From positions 16,117,708 to 16,181,707 of the forward strand of contig OW804094.1 in NCBI GenBank assembly GCA_942159475.1: DNA of 64,000 nt. Reading direction: 5' to 3'. The stretch comes from Sthenelais limicola (taxonomy: Eukaryota; Annelida; Polychaeta; Phyllodocida; Sigalionidae). The translations under genes were made by a program, and so were the position numbers. This document shows, piece by piece, positions 53,126 through 63,844 of the stretch (its first letter is position 1; the number at the start of each line of letters is the position of its first letter). The notes under the pieces were generated by a model. It saw nothing but the letters and a program-made list of their open reading frames with translations, searched no databases and was not told where the DNA came from.

Positions 53126-53471
53126 TGGTGTTAGGTCTTAGAAGTAGGTAGTAAATGTGGTGGGCTCTGGCATATTTTAATTTCGTTATTGTGTAGACGT
53201 TTAATTCTTATCAACCATAATGGAATGGTAAGATGATTATTGAAAAATATTATATTGATGGCATATTTGGAAATGGAATCAGGTGCTCTTCTCAGTTCAT
53301 TATCCGATTTGACAGGAATAATAGCTTGCTAGTTATGTCAACCCAAGTTAAATTTTGAAGATAGTTGCATAATGTGTTTTCTTTTTATCAAAATCAGGTG
53401 CAAAGCTAAAAGCATAAGTCTAATCCCAGAGATTGGCTGCAAATGAAGGATCGACTGTACTGCGGTAGGAA
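53126..53471. other. Unassigned spacer
   Basis: AT-rich; no recognised element. Confidence 0.4.
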
Positions 53472-54202
53472 TAGGGGACTTGCAAGTGCCATTGCGCATG
53501 TCTGTTACAGTGCATGCTGGGATAGATGCTGTTTAATCTGACATACAAATATTTGCCAATGATTCTATTGAAAGTTGCAAGAATGTTTTAACCAATACCA
53601 TATATTGTATAAATGATCGCTGAACAACCAAATGCATGATGGGAAAGATGGAGACTTGTGTTATGGAAACATGTATAACACATGGCTATTTACATGAGAT
53701 TGCTGATAAATATTCCATGCTGAACATACCATGTTTTCTATAGATTTTACACAGTACAATTAGGCCCATAATTTCTTGCGAATCGGGATTCAAGCCCGGC
53801 CCCCCGGCTCAGGGCTAAAAAGAGTAGTCTCTTCTGTTCCAGCCTTTGAAAAGTACACCCTTTCCGCCAATTTTCAGGGCATTTTAACCCCCCTTTTTGT
53901 GGCAAAACGCGGACAATCTGAAGCTAAAAAAGACCCCTTTTTATGATTTCAAGGAGTCTTGTATAACTTAATACCTTACCAGGTTATAATACATGTCCAT
54001 GATGGAATAATTGTGTTTTTACTTGCAAAAATACCCCCCTTTTTCAGCATTTCCCGGAGTTCAGCTGCAAATTGGTACCCTTATTTCGGATTTCGCGCTC
54101 CGTGTTTGGTCATGAAAAATGACCCCTTTCTCCGCGAAATTGGGAACAGAAGAGACTAGGGTGGGGGCCGGGGATTCAAGAGGCGGCTATGCAAATCCCC
54201 TA
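53472..54202 (-). mobile_element. Family D element, copy 3, with nested insert
   Basis: TAGGGGACTTGCAAGTGCCA to ATGCAAATCCCCTA; split at GATTCAAG by the 378-bp insert. Confidence 0.9.
53795..54172. mobile_element. Short element with 8-bp target duplication (hAT-like MITE?)
   Basis: GATTCAAG on both sides (53787-53794 and 54173-54180). Inverted ends CCCGGCCCCC / GGGGGCCGGG, with a second inverted block GTCTCTTCTGTTCC (about 53827 and inverted at about 54141). An 8-bp duplication suits hAT or P superfamilies, though the ends lack the usual CAGGG. ORFs inside are not transposase-like. Confidence 0.85.
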
Positions 54203-54410
54203 TTGTCTTGGTAAGGAAAGGGCCGAGTGGAGTAAAGTCCGCTTCTTGAAATGAAGACGCAGATGAAAGAACGCGTATAGGGGCCAAGACACGGGAGAGA
54301 ATAGACAAAAAGCACAGGGACCCCATCTGTGTGATGATTTGCCTGGATCCCACTGTCAAATGCTCATTTTGCACATGCACTCTTAGAACAGTAGCGTTCT
54401 AGAGTAAATT
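54203..54410. other. Unassigned spacer
   Basis: No recognised element. Confidence 0.4.
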
Positions 54411-54807
54411 TGTGATGTGTTTTAGGAAAATGAGTCATAAGTCACAAAATATGGATTTTGAGATATTATCATATTTGAAAAGAGGAGATCAAGCTGATTC
54501 CAATGATAGTAAACATTAGGACACCTAATAAGTATTTACATATTTTAAGTTTGATATTTTTATTTTTGAAAAAAAGTTTGCAATTTTTCTTGACGGGTAG
54601 TTAAACTAAATATACTCCATATGAGGGCCTTCAAAACGCAAGAATATATTTAAGACAATGTCCCGAAATTTGTTACACGGATTCATAGGACTATAAGTGC
54701 GAAACCCTCTAAATACCAGAGCATTTCAATACAGAAATCTTGTGGAAAAACATTTTGACAAATATCAAATTTGCGACTTGTGACTCATCTAACTTGAACA
54801 CATCACA
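54411..54807 (+). mobile_element. Family B MITE
   Basis: Ends TGTGATGTGTTTTAGGAAAA and ACTTGAACACATCACA. Confidence 0.92.
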
Positions 54808-55130
54808 TGTATATTGGTGGGGGCCAAAATACAGGAAGTTCAGAATGGGTAGGGCTACTAATTCACATGTCAATTGCAAACCCCACTACGCCAATCGCTG
54901 CTGTTTACTGTACTATAGATATTTGTAGGTATTCTCTGCATGTATAAAGCTGTTAACTGATATGATAACTGACAGTAGTATTAAACCGCTCGGCCATGTT
55001 TCGTCCTACTCATGTGCGATTATTCATTATGTACCTATTCCCCTCATGTGTCATTTTACTGCACTGTGCCTATCACTGCTGTCTACTTCACTATGGCTAT
55101 TTGTAGGTATTCGCTGCATGTATAAGCTTA
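54808..55130. other. Spacer with local direct repeat
   Basis: TGTACTATAGATATTTGTAG-GTATTC (about 54907) and TTCACTATGGCTATTTGTAG-GTATTC (about 55086), each followed by GCATGTATAA, form a diverged local duplication. Confidence 0.5.
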
Positions 55131-55366
55131 GGGTCAGATTTTCAGAAAATGTACAATTGGCAGCTCTACACATATAGGACATTCTGCTAAATTGGGCAGA
55201 AAAATGATGAATACCAGGTATATCTGAATATATTTGGTATCGCATTGCTTCAAAGTATCAGTTCTGTTATGTTAAACTGCATTTTGAAGCTCATTTTTGT
55301 CTTAAATGTTGCCTATTTGAGAGGATTGGTGAAGGCGAATTGTACATTTTCTGAAAATCTGACCCA
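55131..55366 (-). mobile_element. Family A1 MITE
   Basis: Ends GGGTCAGATTTTCAGAAAAT and TTTTCTGAAAATCTGACCCA. Confidence 0.92.
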
Positions 55367-55379
55367 TAAAGCTATCAAC

Positions 55380-55672
55380 CGATCTCATAATTGACATTAT
55401 TACTAAACCACTCAGCGATGCTACTGCCATACTAAGCTTCTTGCTTAGCTATCAGAATCGGTTGCTGTTTTCATCACCGAATGATGATACGATTCCTATT
55501 TTTGTTACTATTCTTGTTAAATCTGTCATGCTGTTTATTCTACCATATTGTCTCTAACACGAAATGATGTCGTTGTGGCATCCATAGGAAGATCTGGCAC
55601 GCCAGAATTGGACAACCAATTGCTTTGTAACAGTCCGACAATAAAGAATGTTTGAATTGAATTGAATTCTAT
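55380..55672 (+). mobile_element. Retroposon 3' end with (TTGAA)n tail
   Basis: Ends CCGACAATAAAGAATGTTTG-AATTGAATTGAATT: polyadenylation-like signal then pentamer tail. No ORF. Confidence 0.5.
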
Positions 55673-55781
55673 GATATATTTATTTCTAAATATGTCATAG
55701 TTTCTCGTATATAAATAGCCTTGCTAAATCCCCTCCGCATTCACCGGCGTAAGTCTTTCCACTATAGATCTGTCATGTATA

Positions 55782-56018
55782 TGGGTCAGATTTTCAGAAA
55801 ATGTACAATTCAACTTCGCCAATCTTCTCAAATAACCCAAATTTCAGACGAAAATAAAGTTCAAAACACAGTTCAATCTAACTAAACAGATTGCTAGAAT
55901 CAACCCAATGCCAAATATACTTGAATTTACCTAGTATTGACCAACTTGCAGCCTAATTTAGCAGAATTGACTAAATGTGTAGAGCTACCAATTGTACATT
56001 TTCTGAAACTCTGACTCA
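55782..56018 (+). mobile_element. Family A3 MITE
   Basis: TA on both sides; ends TGGGTCAGATTTTCAGAAAA and TTTTCTGAAACTCTGACTCA. Confidence 0.92.
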
Positions 56019-56053
56019 TATATTTATTCCCAGAATTATATCTCCCTTGTTAT

Positions 56054-56436
56054 CGTCACAAGTTACAAAATGGATATTTTTCGCAGTATTATATCAAAAC
56101 ATGACTTCGGAGGAATTTTCACATTTGGGATATCTAATGCTCCAAGTCGTATGAATACATTTACCAAATTTCAAGACCGTATAAGAAATGTATTCATGCA
56201 TTTCTAAGGTCATCCTTTAGAGCATATCTAGCAACTTTTCTAGTAAATGTCCACCCAGAAATATTGCAAAGATTCCTTTCAAAAATACAAATATCAAACT
56301 TAAAATATAGAAATACTGATTAATGTCCTACTGTTTACTATCGTTATAATCCGCTTGATCTCAACTTCTCAAATATAATGATATCTGAAAATGAAATTTT
56401 TGCGACTCGTGACTCATTTCCCTGAAACACACCACA
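56054..56436 (-). mobile_element. Family B MITE, left end trimmed
   Basis: Starts TTATCGTCACAAGTTACAAA inside the end; right end CCTGAAACACACCACA, 2 bp before the next B. Confidence 0.85.
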
Positions 56437-56438
56437 AA

Positions 56439-56846
56439 TGTGATGTATTCCAGGAAAAAGAGTCATCAGTCGCAAAATTGATATTTTTAAGTGTTTTTTT
56501 CACAAGATCACATTATTGGAATATTCTGACTTTTAGAGAGTTTATCACTGATATCTATATCAATCGATGTATCAAATTTCAGGACAATATATGTAATATA
56601 TCCTTTCGTTTTAACGGTCCTCATATGGACTACATTTAGTTACTTTACAGTTAATTGATCCAAAAACATATTGGGAACTTTTTTTTTCAAAAATGAAAAT
56701 ATCAAACATAAAATGTAGAAATACTTATTAGATTATTAGACTGTTTACTATTATTGGAATCGGCTTGATATCATCCTTTCAAATATAATGGTATCTGAAA
56801 ATCTATTGTTTTCAACTTGTGACTCATTTCCTTGAAACACATCACA
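56439..56846 (-). mobile_element. Family B MITE
   Basis: Ends TGTGATGTATTCCAGGAAAA and CTTGAAACACATCACA; AAA/AA spacers on each side. Confidence 0.92.
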
Positions 56847-57532
56847 AATGGAAAAATAAAAAAAGCCATTGAGAACCGTGTACTTCTAGCAGTGTAAGAG
56901 AAGATATAGGCCAGCCTGCTGTAATGAACATGATGCCATGCCACACACGATTGCTGCAAGATTCTGTTATGACTCCGGCAAATTTCCTCGCAAATCAGAT
57001 GGCAATTCCCGGCAAGTTTCCAAGATTTCTATTATTGGCTTCAAGCATTGAATAGCAGTGGTACAAAGAACTCGAGAGGGAGGTGATTGCTTGCCTTTAG
57101 TTTGTGTCACTTTATGCATTTTTGTACTCTGGATTTGGCATGTGTTAAGTGTCACCGTTACGGATTTAAAACAGTTATAGTTTGCAGCGTTCGTTCACAT
57201 CTAGTCCAAATAATTTTAATTATGATAATTATTGCGTGACATGTATGAAATCAAGTGGAATTAGTCATAAACGAATTTTATTAGAAGTTCAATTTCCATT
57301 ACTTAATGGGGTTGGTATTTAATTCTCAATTGAATTTGAACTTAAAGGCAGGTATAAGAAATAAAGTAAGGTTCGTAAATTTGAATAATCTTCTCAATAT
57401 AATCACTTCCTTCCTATCACATCTACCTGAGGGTTCCTCTAACTTTAGAGCAACAAGATTGAATAAAAGCACCTTGGTTGTTTATGAAATAAGATTAAAA
57501 TACACATACCCAAACATTATATATCTTTCAAT
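56847..57532. other. Unassigned spacer
   Basis: No recognised element; open frames of 62-85 aa lack domains. Confidence 0.4.
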
Positions 57533-57945
57533 ATATTTCACCCTCGATATGTTCAGTCCATAGAGATAACATAGGCTCTGTATATTGTTTAGCTGGTCAG
57601 TAACTGTCGCGATATTGTCCGCGGGAAATACACGGCCGACCTAGTTTTTCTAACACTGTGCGCATGTGTCCTTTCTGATCTTCGCCAGTTCCGGTCCTTC
57701 TTTGGAGCTATGTTTTCGAAGCGAATATACCTAAAGAACTAATTATTTAACCATTTATTTCTCAAAATCGCTGTAGATCATGTTAATTTAACATTAGTTT
57801 AGTGTGGGGGGTGAAATAAACATAGAACAACCCTTGGATTCTCGGCGTCGTGAATATTCACCGATGGCGGTCGCGGGACTACCATCCCTTGACCGTCATC
57901 GGTGAATATTCACTCCTGCCTCGAATCCCGGGTAGTTCTATGTAT
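57533..57945 (+). mobile_element. Family C element, copy 3
   Basis: ATATTTCACCCTCGATATGT to GGGTAGTTCTATGTAT. Same internal GTGAAATAAACATAGAACAA; the substitution C-to-T there is matched by the terminal GTTCTATG, i.e. a compensatory change in the stem. Confidence 0.9.
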
Positions 57946-58116
57946 ATATTTCCCTAGCCAAGTCCCCTAATCTGAATTCAGTAGTAGAGAAATATCACAA
58001 TAGTATATTTGTCTGAAATAACATATTATGAGATTCATCTACCTCATCCAATCTAAAATAACTTATTATGTTGCCACTCCATGTTTTCTTTGTTAAACAA
58101 AATCGTCTGGCGGGGT

Positions 58117-58266
58117 TATGGCATAGCGGGGTAAAGGCAGGGCGGGGTTCTGACTGGCGGGGTAAAGGCAGGAGGGGTATTGGTATGGGGGGATATTGGC
58201 AAGGGGGGTTTTAGCTGAGGGGTTCTGACGGCGGGGTTTTGGTTGGGGGGGGGGGTTCACTGGCGG
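58117..58266. repeat. Imperfect GGCGGGGT tandem array
   Basis: About eight units of GGCGGGGTTNTGNCTGGCGG type, drifting to GGGGGGTTTTAGC. Confidence 0.8.
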
Positions 58267-58581
58267 GATTCTGTCCGTACACCGGTGTGCATATATACAA
58301 ATTCACAACTAGGCCTACCAACTCATAAATTTGTACCGATTATTTACTATGTGTAGATTAACGTTTCATAATAAATAATCTTTTCTTCAGATGTTTCTTG
58401 CTATGCCTTGCTACTTGCTTTGGTAATAGATACTGTAGAAGTGTAGGAATAATAAATAGCTTCTTTACCAGCTGCTAAGAATAGTATCAGAAATATCTTA
58501 AGTAGCGATTTGTAATGATGATGACGGCGATGACGTGCGATGGTTATTTGACCGCAACTGCGCGTTGATGTAATGTTCATA

Positions 58582-58817
58582 TGGGTCAGATTTTCAGAAA
58601 ACGTACAATTAATCATCACCAATCCTCTCAAATAACCCACATTTAAGGCAAAACTGAGCTTCAAAATGCAATTTAACATAACAGAACTGATACTTTAAAT
58701 CAATGCGATACCAAATATACTTAGATATATCTGGTATTTATCATTTTTCAGCCTAATTTCGCTGAATTTCCTAAATGGGTAGAGCTGCCAATTGTACATT
58801 TTCTGAAAATCTGACCC
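58582..58817 (+). mobile_element. Family A1 MITE
   Basis: TA on both sides; ends TGGGTCAGATTTTCAGAAAA and TTTTCTGAAAATCTGACCCA. Confidence 0.93.
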
Positions 58818-58828
58818 ATATCTTTCAG

Positions 58829-58856
58829 TGTGTGTGTGGGGGGGGGGGGGGGGGGG
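58829..58856. repeat. (GT)n-G21 run
   Basis: GTGTGTGT then about 21 consecutive G. Confidence 0.9.
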
Positions 58857-58997
58857 AGAGATTTCGGTAACTTTGTTTCAAGAACAAATAAATTCCATCC
58901 TATTCTATAAAGCATGGACAAACCTACAAATCAGCAAGTTTCACCTATAGTGTGATGTCTTGTAGCATGATCCATAAGTAATCCGTATAAATTATAG

Positions 58998-59020
58998 GTG
59001 ATGTGTTACAGGGAAATTTG
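58998..59020 (+). mobile_element. Family B terminus remnant
   Basis: GGTGATGTGTTACAGGGAAA only. Confidence 0.55.
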
Positions 59021-59300
59021 TATCAAATGGGCTGATTCAAATATGTCAGGGTATTATAGACATATTATATAGAGAAATAGGATACCAAATTGTAGCTATT
59101 GATATGGAGAACAATAAAACAAATATCTAAAAAAACCAGAGGTTACCATGGGAACTGAAACATACTCATCCTCAAAACAAAGGCCAAATTTTGACATTTG
59201 ACCTTGAATATTGTGACCTTGACCTTGGTACAAGGTCAAGTGATTCCATGTCACAAAGGTTTCTACTGATGTCCATCCTTGTGTAAGATAGATAGATGAT
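59021..59300. other. Spacer with nuclear-receptor-type half sites
   Basis: TTTGACCTTGAA, TGTGACCTTGACCTTGG and an inverted CAAGGTCAAG occur at 59197-59242. Otherwise unassigned. Confidence 0.4.
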
Positions 59301-59346
59301 AGATGTGTAGAACTGTAGGTTGTGCATTTTCTGAAAATCTAACCCA
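59301..59346 (+). mobile_element. Family A2 right-end fragment
   Basis: GATGTGTAGAACTGTAGGTT to CTGAAAATCTAACCCA. Confidence 0.75.
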
Positions 59347-59501
59347 ACAAGTTTAAGGTCATATCATTAGCAATCAACGCCATATAACGGTGGGGAGGTT
59401 TAGAGTTGAAGCTGCTTGTTCAAAGGGATTGCAGTGCGTGCTAAGGCCGCTCCAAATTAGTACACTGAGGATCTATTTCTCCCATGGCTCAGCTCTATGT
59501 C

Positions 59502-59738
59502 GGGGTCACATTTTCAGAAAATGCACAATCGCCAGCTCTACACATTTAGTAAATTCTGCTAAATCAGGCTGAAATTTGGCAAAAACTAGGTAAATTCGAG
59601 TATATTCGGCATTGCATTGATTTTAGCAATCTGTTAGGTTAGGTTGAACAGTATTTTGCACTTGATTTTCGTCTGAAATTTGGGTTATTTGAGAAGATTG
59701 GTGAAGGTGAATTGTACATTTTCTGAAAATTTGACCCA
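59502..59738 (-). mobile_element. Family A3 MITE
   Basis: Ends GGGGTCACATTTTCAGAAAA and TTTTCTGAAAATTTGACCCA. Confidence 0.9.
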
Positions 59739-59960
59739 TCTAAGAGGGCACCAAGACTCTCCAAGCTTCGTTATCCTAAAGTAGAACCTTCGTTCCACGA
59801 GTTTCCTTTTCCTTGCATGTCAGGAAAAGATTGGAACATGAAAAAATACTTTATAGAGAGACCCTGTACCTTTATTGCCAGTTGCTATACACTTGAGTCT
59901 GTATTATAATCAGAAGGCCGCCAATTACGAACATGTTGCCAAATATTATTATAGGGTAAA

Positions 59961-60696
59961 AGTGATGTGGCCCAAGAAAATGAGTCACAAGTCGCAAAAT
60001 TGCTATTTTTTCAATGTGATTTATTCACGAGATATATTTATTGGAATGTTCTGATCTTTGAGGGGTTTGAGGGGTTTAGCATTTGCAGCCATATGAATCT
60101 ATGTATTAAGATTCAGGACATTGTATTAAATATATCTACTTTTTTAGGGCTAGATGAAAGAACTACTCCTAGAATTGCATGCCCTTTTCTTGTAATTTGA
60201 TGCCAAAGCTTGAATACAAATTCTATAATAATAATATCCTTGCTTATTGAAGTTCATCATATAGAGTATATATTTAGCTACTAGAAATTGTCCATCCAGA
60301 AATGTTGCAAAACTTTTTTTTCTCATGAAGTAAAAATATAAAACTTAGAATATAGAAGGACATATTAGATGTACTACTAATGTTTACTATCATTAGAATC
60401 GGCTTGATGTCATCTTTTCAAATATGATGTTATCTGAACTGTATTGAATATATTCATGTATTTCTAAGGTCATCGTATAGAGTATATTTAGCTACTTTAA
60501 TAATAAATGTCAACCCAGAAATATTGCAAACTTTTTTTTCAAAAATAAAAATATCAAACTTAGATATAGAAATACTCATTAGATGTCCTACTGTTTACTA
60601 TCATTGGAATCGGCTTGATGTGATCTTTTCGAATATGATGTTATCTCAAAACCCATGTTTTGCGAGTTGTGACTCATTTTCCTGAAACACATCACA
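59961..60696 (-). mobile_element. Family B, lengthened by internal tandem duplication
   Basis: Ends AGTGATGTGGCCCAAGAAAA and CCTGAAACACATCACA. The block from ATTCATGTATTTCTAAGGTC through AATCGGCTTGATG occurs twice (about 60245-60430 and 60440-60640), and 60150-60240 is unrelated sequence. Confidence 0.85.
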
Positions 60697-60942
60697 TATG
60701 ATTAGGAGGTTGTATTGCATCTTTAATGTGGGAGGGATTTCATTGCATGTGTAAAGATCTTTGCCGGAGTCGAAAAAGTGGCTGGGCTTTTTTTTCGTCT
60801 ACAAGAAAGACAGGTAGGGGACTTGGTTTAAGTACAGTTAACGTTTTCAGTTCACAGAGGTCTTGCCTCAGGTGTTTCATGTTGGGCTGCCTCAACGCAA
60901 AGCTGAGGAGGTAGGCAATGTATTTTGATGTATGCCAGAACA

Positions 60943-61178
60943 TGGGTCAGATTTCCAGAAAATGTACAATTGGCAGCTGTACACATTTAGTAAATTCCGC
61001 TAAATTAGGCTGCAATTTGGTCAATACTAGGTAAATTCGGGTATATTTGGCATTGCATTGATTCTAGCAATCTGTTTGGTTAGGTTGAACTGTATTTTGA
61101 ACTTTATTTTCGTCTGAAATGTGGGTTATTTGAAAGGATTGGTGAAGGTGAATTGTACATTTTCTGAAAATCTGACCC
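60943..61178 (-). mobile_element. Family A3 MITE
   Basis: Ends TGGGTCAGATTTCCAGAAAA and TTTTCTGAAAATCTGACCC; 6 bp from the next copy. Confidence 0.93.
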
Positions 61179-61184
61179 TCATGA

Positions 61185-61421
61185 TGGGTCAGATTTTCAG
61201 AAAATGTTCAATTTGCCTTCACCAATCTTCTCAAATAACCCACATTTAAGGCAAAAATCAGGTTCAAAATGCAGTTCAACATAACCAGACAGCTTTATTG
61301 AATAAATACAGTACAGAATAGACTCAGATATACTCAGTATTTATCACTTTTCACTCTAATTTAACAGAATGTGAGAAATGTGTAGAACTGTAGATTGTGC
61401 ATTTTCTGAAAATCTGACCCA
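61185..61421 (+). mobile_element. Family A2 MITE
   Basis: Ends TGGGTCAGATTTTCAGAAAA and TTTTCTGAAAATCTGACCCA. With the previous copy it forms an inverted pair. Confidence 0.93.
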
Positions 61422-61897
61422 CGTAGTTGATGTGTTTTGCAAAGAGCAATGTCTCCTAAATTGTTCGTTCCCAATTCTTTCATAATTTGAAATTTAGCAT
61501 GAAGGATTGGAGGAATTCGAAGGTCTAAATGAAGAAATACACTGATATACTCTCTGGAAGAGCTATGGCTAGAGACTTATCTCCAGACTTATCGTATATT
61601 TTCTCACTATGTAACTGTTATAATGTTCTGGTAATAAACAACATCAATCAATCAGTCATGAGTTTATGTGTTTTTCACAATTTGCATGTATTATTAAAAC
61701 ATATAATTTAAATTAATGTCATTGGAATTCCCCTTGGAAAACTCCTGAAGTAATTATTGGACCAGTAATATATATATATATATATATAACGTTTCAACTT
61801 TTTTATTATAATAATTATCTATTACCTCTATTCAACCTTTAATCAAGGTGAATTTCATTTGGATTTGGACTCAGTAAAAAGATAATCAAGTTTCTTT
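61422..61897. other. Unassigned spacer
   Basis: (TA)10 at 61769-61789 only. Confidence 0.4.
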
Positions 61898-62130
61898 TGG
61901 GTCAGATTTTCCGTAAATGTACAACCAGCAGCTCTTCAAATTTGGTAACTTCTAAATTAGACTGAAAAATGATAAATAATGGGTATATCAGTGTATCTTT
62001 GGCATTGTATTGATTAAAAATACATCTTTTATTGTGTTTTACTGCATTTTGAACGTGACTTTTCACTTAAATTTTGGTTATTTGAGAGGATGGGTGAAGG
62101 CGATTTGTACATCTTCTGACAATCTGACCC
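61898..62130 (-). mobile_element. Family A4 MITE
   Basis: Ends TGGGTCAGATTTTCCGTAAA and ATCTTCTGACAATCTGACCC. Confidence 0.9.
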
Positions 62131-62450
62131 TTTTATCAAAATTACCTGAGAATACCGCTTCAATCTCTAATTTAACTTGGAGATTTACTATTCTTGATTG
62201 ATATTTCATGTGGTTCATTGTCAGAATCTATTATATTTGCTCGATAGTCTTGGGGGTCTACAAACCGATTCTATAAATGAGGTTAAATCAAATTATCCCC
62301 ACTGACTCAGGACTCATCCACACGGGGGAGATGTGCATGTCTGGGTCCGGCAGAGCGGGCGTCGTGTTATCCTCACTTCATACTTCAATTGGAAGAAATC
62401 TTATTGTTGGAGTCTGAAGAATGCGGCTCTTTTACAGCTGCTGATTGTGG
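62131..62450. other. Unassigned spacer
   Basis: No recognised element. Confidence 0.4.
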
Positions 62451-63305
62451 AGTGGAGGGTGGGGGGTGGGGGGAGGGGGAGGGGGAGGGGGAGGAGGAGG
62501 GGGAGGGGGAGGGGGAGGAGGAGGGGGAGGGGGAGGAGGAGGGGGAGGAGGAGGGGGAGGAGGAGGGGGAGGAGGAGGGGGAGGAGGAGGGGGAGGAGGA
62601 GGGGGAGGAGGAGGGGGAGGAGGAGGGGGAGGAGGAGGGGGAGGAGGAGGGGGAGGAGGAGGGGGAGGAGGAGGGGGAGGAGGAGGGGGAGGAGGAGGGG
62701 GAGGAGGAGGGGGAGGAGGAGGGGGAGGAGGAGGGGGAAGAGGAGGGGGAGGAGGAGGGGGAGGAGGAGGGGGAGGAGGAGGGGGAGGAGGAGAGGGAGG
62801 AGGAGAGGGGGAAGGGAGGAGGGGGAGGAGGGGGAGGAGGAGGGGGAGGGGAGCTAGGGGAGGAGGGGGAATGGAGGAGGTGGAGGGGGAGGGGAGGAGG
62901 GGGAGGAGGAGGGGGAGAGGAGGAGGGGGAGTGAGGAGAGGAGGGGAGGAGGGGAGGAGGGGAGGAGGGGAGGAGGGGAGGAGGGGAGGAGGGGAGGAGG
63001 GGAGGAGGGGAGGAGGGGAGGAGGGGGAGAGAGGGGAGAGAGGGGAGAGAGGGGGAGAGAGGGAAGGGACGAGGGAAGGAGAGGTGGATGGGGAGGGGGA
63101 GGAGGAGGGGGAGGAGGAGGGGGAGGCGGAGGGGCGGAGGAGGGGGAGAGGAGAAGGAGGAGGGGGGGAGGGGAGGAGGAGGGGAGTAGGGGGAGGAGGG
63201 GAGGAGGGGAGGAGGGGAGGAGGGGAGGAGGGGAGGAGGGGAGGAGGGGAGGAGAAGGCGGAGGGGAGGCGAAGGAGGGGAGGAGGGCACAGGGGAGCAG
63301 GGGGA
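62451..63305. repeat. Giant GGA-rich minisatellite
   Basis: 62458-62815 is mostly a 12-bp unit GGGGGAGGAGGA (about 28 copies, highly regular). 62935-63030 and 63185-63255 are 8-bp AGGAGGGG arrays; the links are degenerate. Purine only on the plus strand, so quadruplex and triplex formation are plausible. The poly-Gly, poly-Pro and Glu/Gly ORFs up to 321 aa are artefacts. Confidence 0.97.
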
Positions 63306-63844
63306 GAGTGTACCCCCAAAGCTATAGAAAGTATGAGATGTGGTTCTCATCCTTTGAGTCTGATATGTGAAATAATATCAAATATTATCAATTCTATTGG
63401 AATGTGAAAGTAATAGGAAACAGTCTATATTTCAAAAGCGTATAAGTATGAAATTCAGTAGGATGTTAGGCATACTTGTTGAGCCAGGGGATATTAATTC
63501 TTCATGAAAAGAATTGTCTTTAGAAAGGCGTTTCGATTCTATGAACATGGGCACGTTTACCAAATGACTGCACTGAAATGCACTTGTCAATTGCAACCAC
63601 CTCCACACCCCTGAGGGTATGGAGTAATGTCCTGGGCATGTAATGTCTTGACATCACCCTGCCATTACCCCTTAATTATCCCCGGGGGTTGTGTGGGGTG
63701 GGGGTGGGGGTTGTAATTGAAAGTGCATAACATTTCCACCACGCAGGAAACCCTGCTTCCCTAAAGGCCTTCACAACAAGGGCGTAAAGCAACCAATCTC
63801 ACTCACTCACTCACCTGTCCAGTACAGACCAACTGACAGAAAGA
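63306..63844. other. Unassigned spacer
   Basis: No recognised element; a short GGGGTGGGGGTGGGGG patch at about 63696. Confidence 0.4.

Noticed and set aside
62333..63407. Long poly-Gly, poly-Pro and Glu/Gly ORFs up to 321 aa on both strands
   Set aside because: Open only because the purine minisatellite has no T/A combinations for stops; all frames are open and the peptides are pure repeat.
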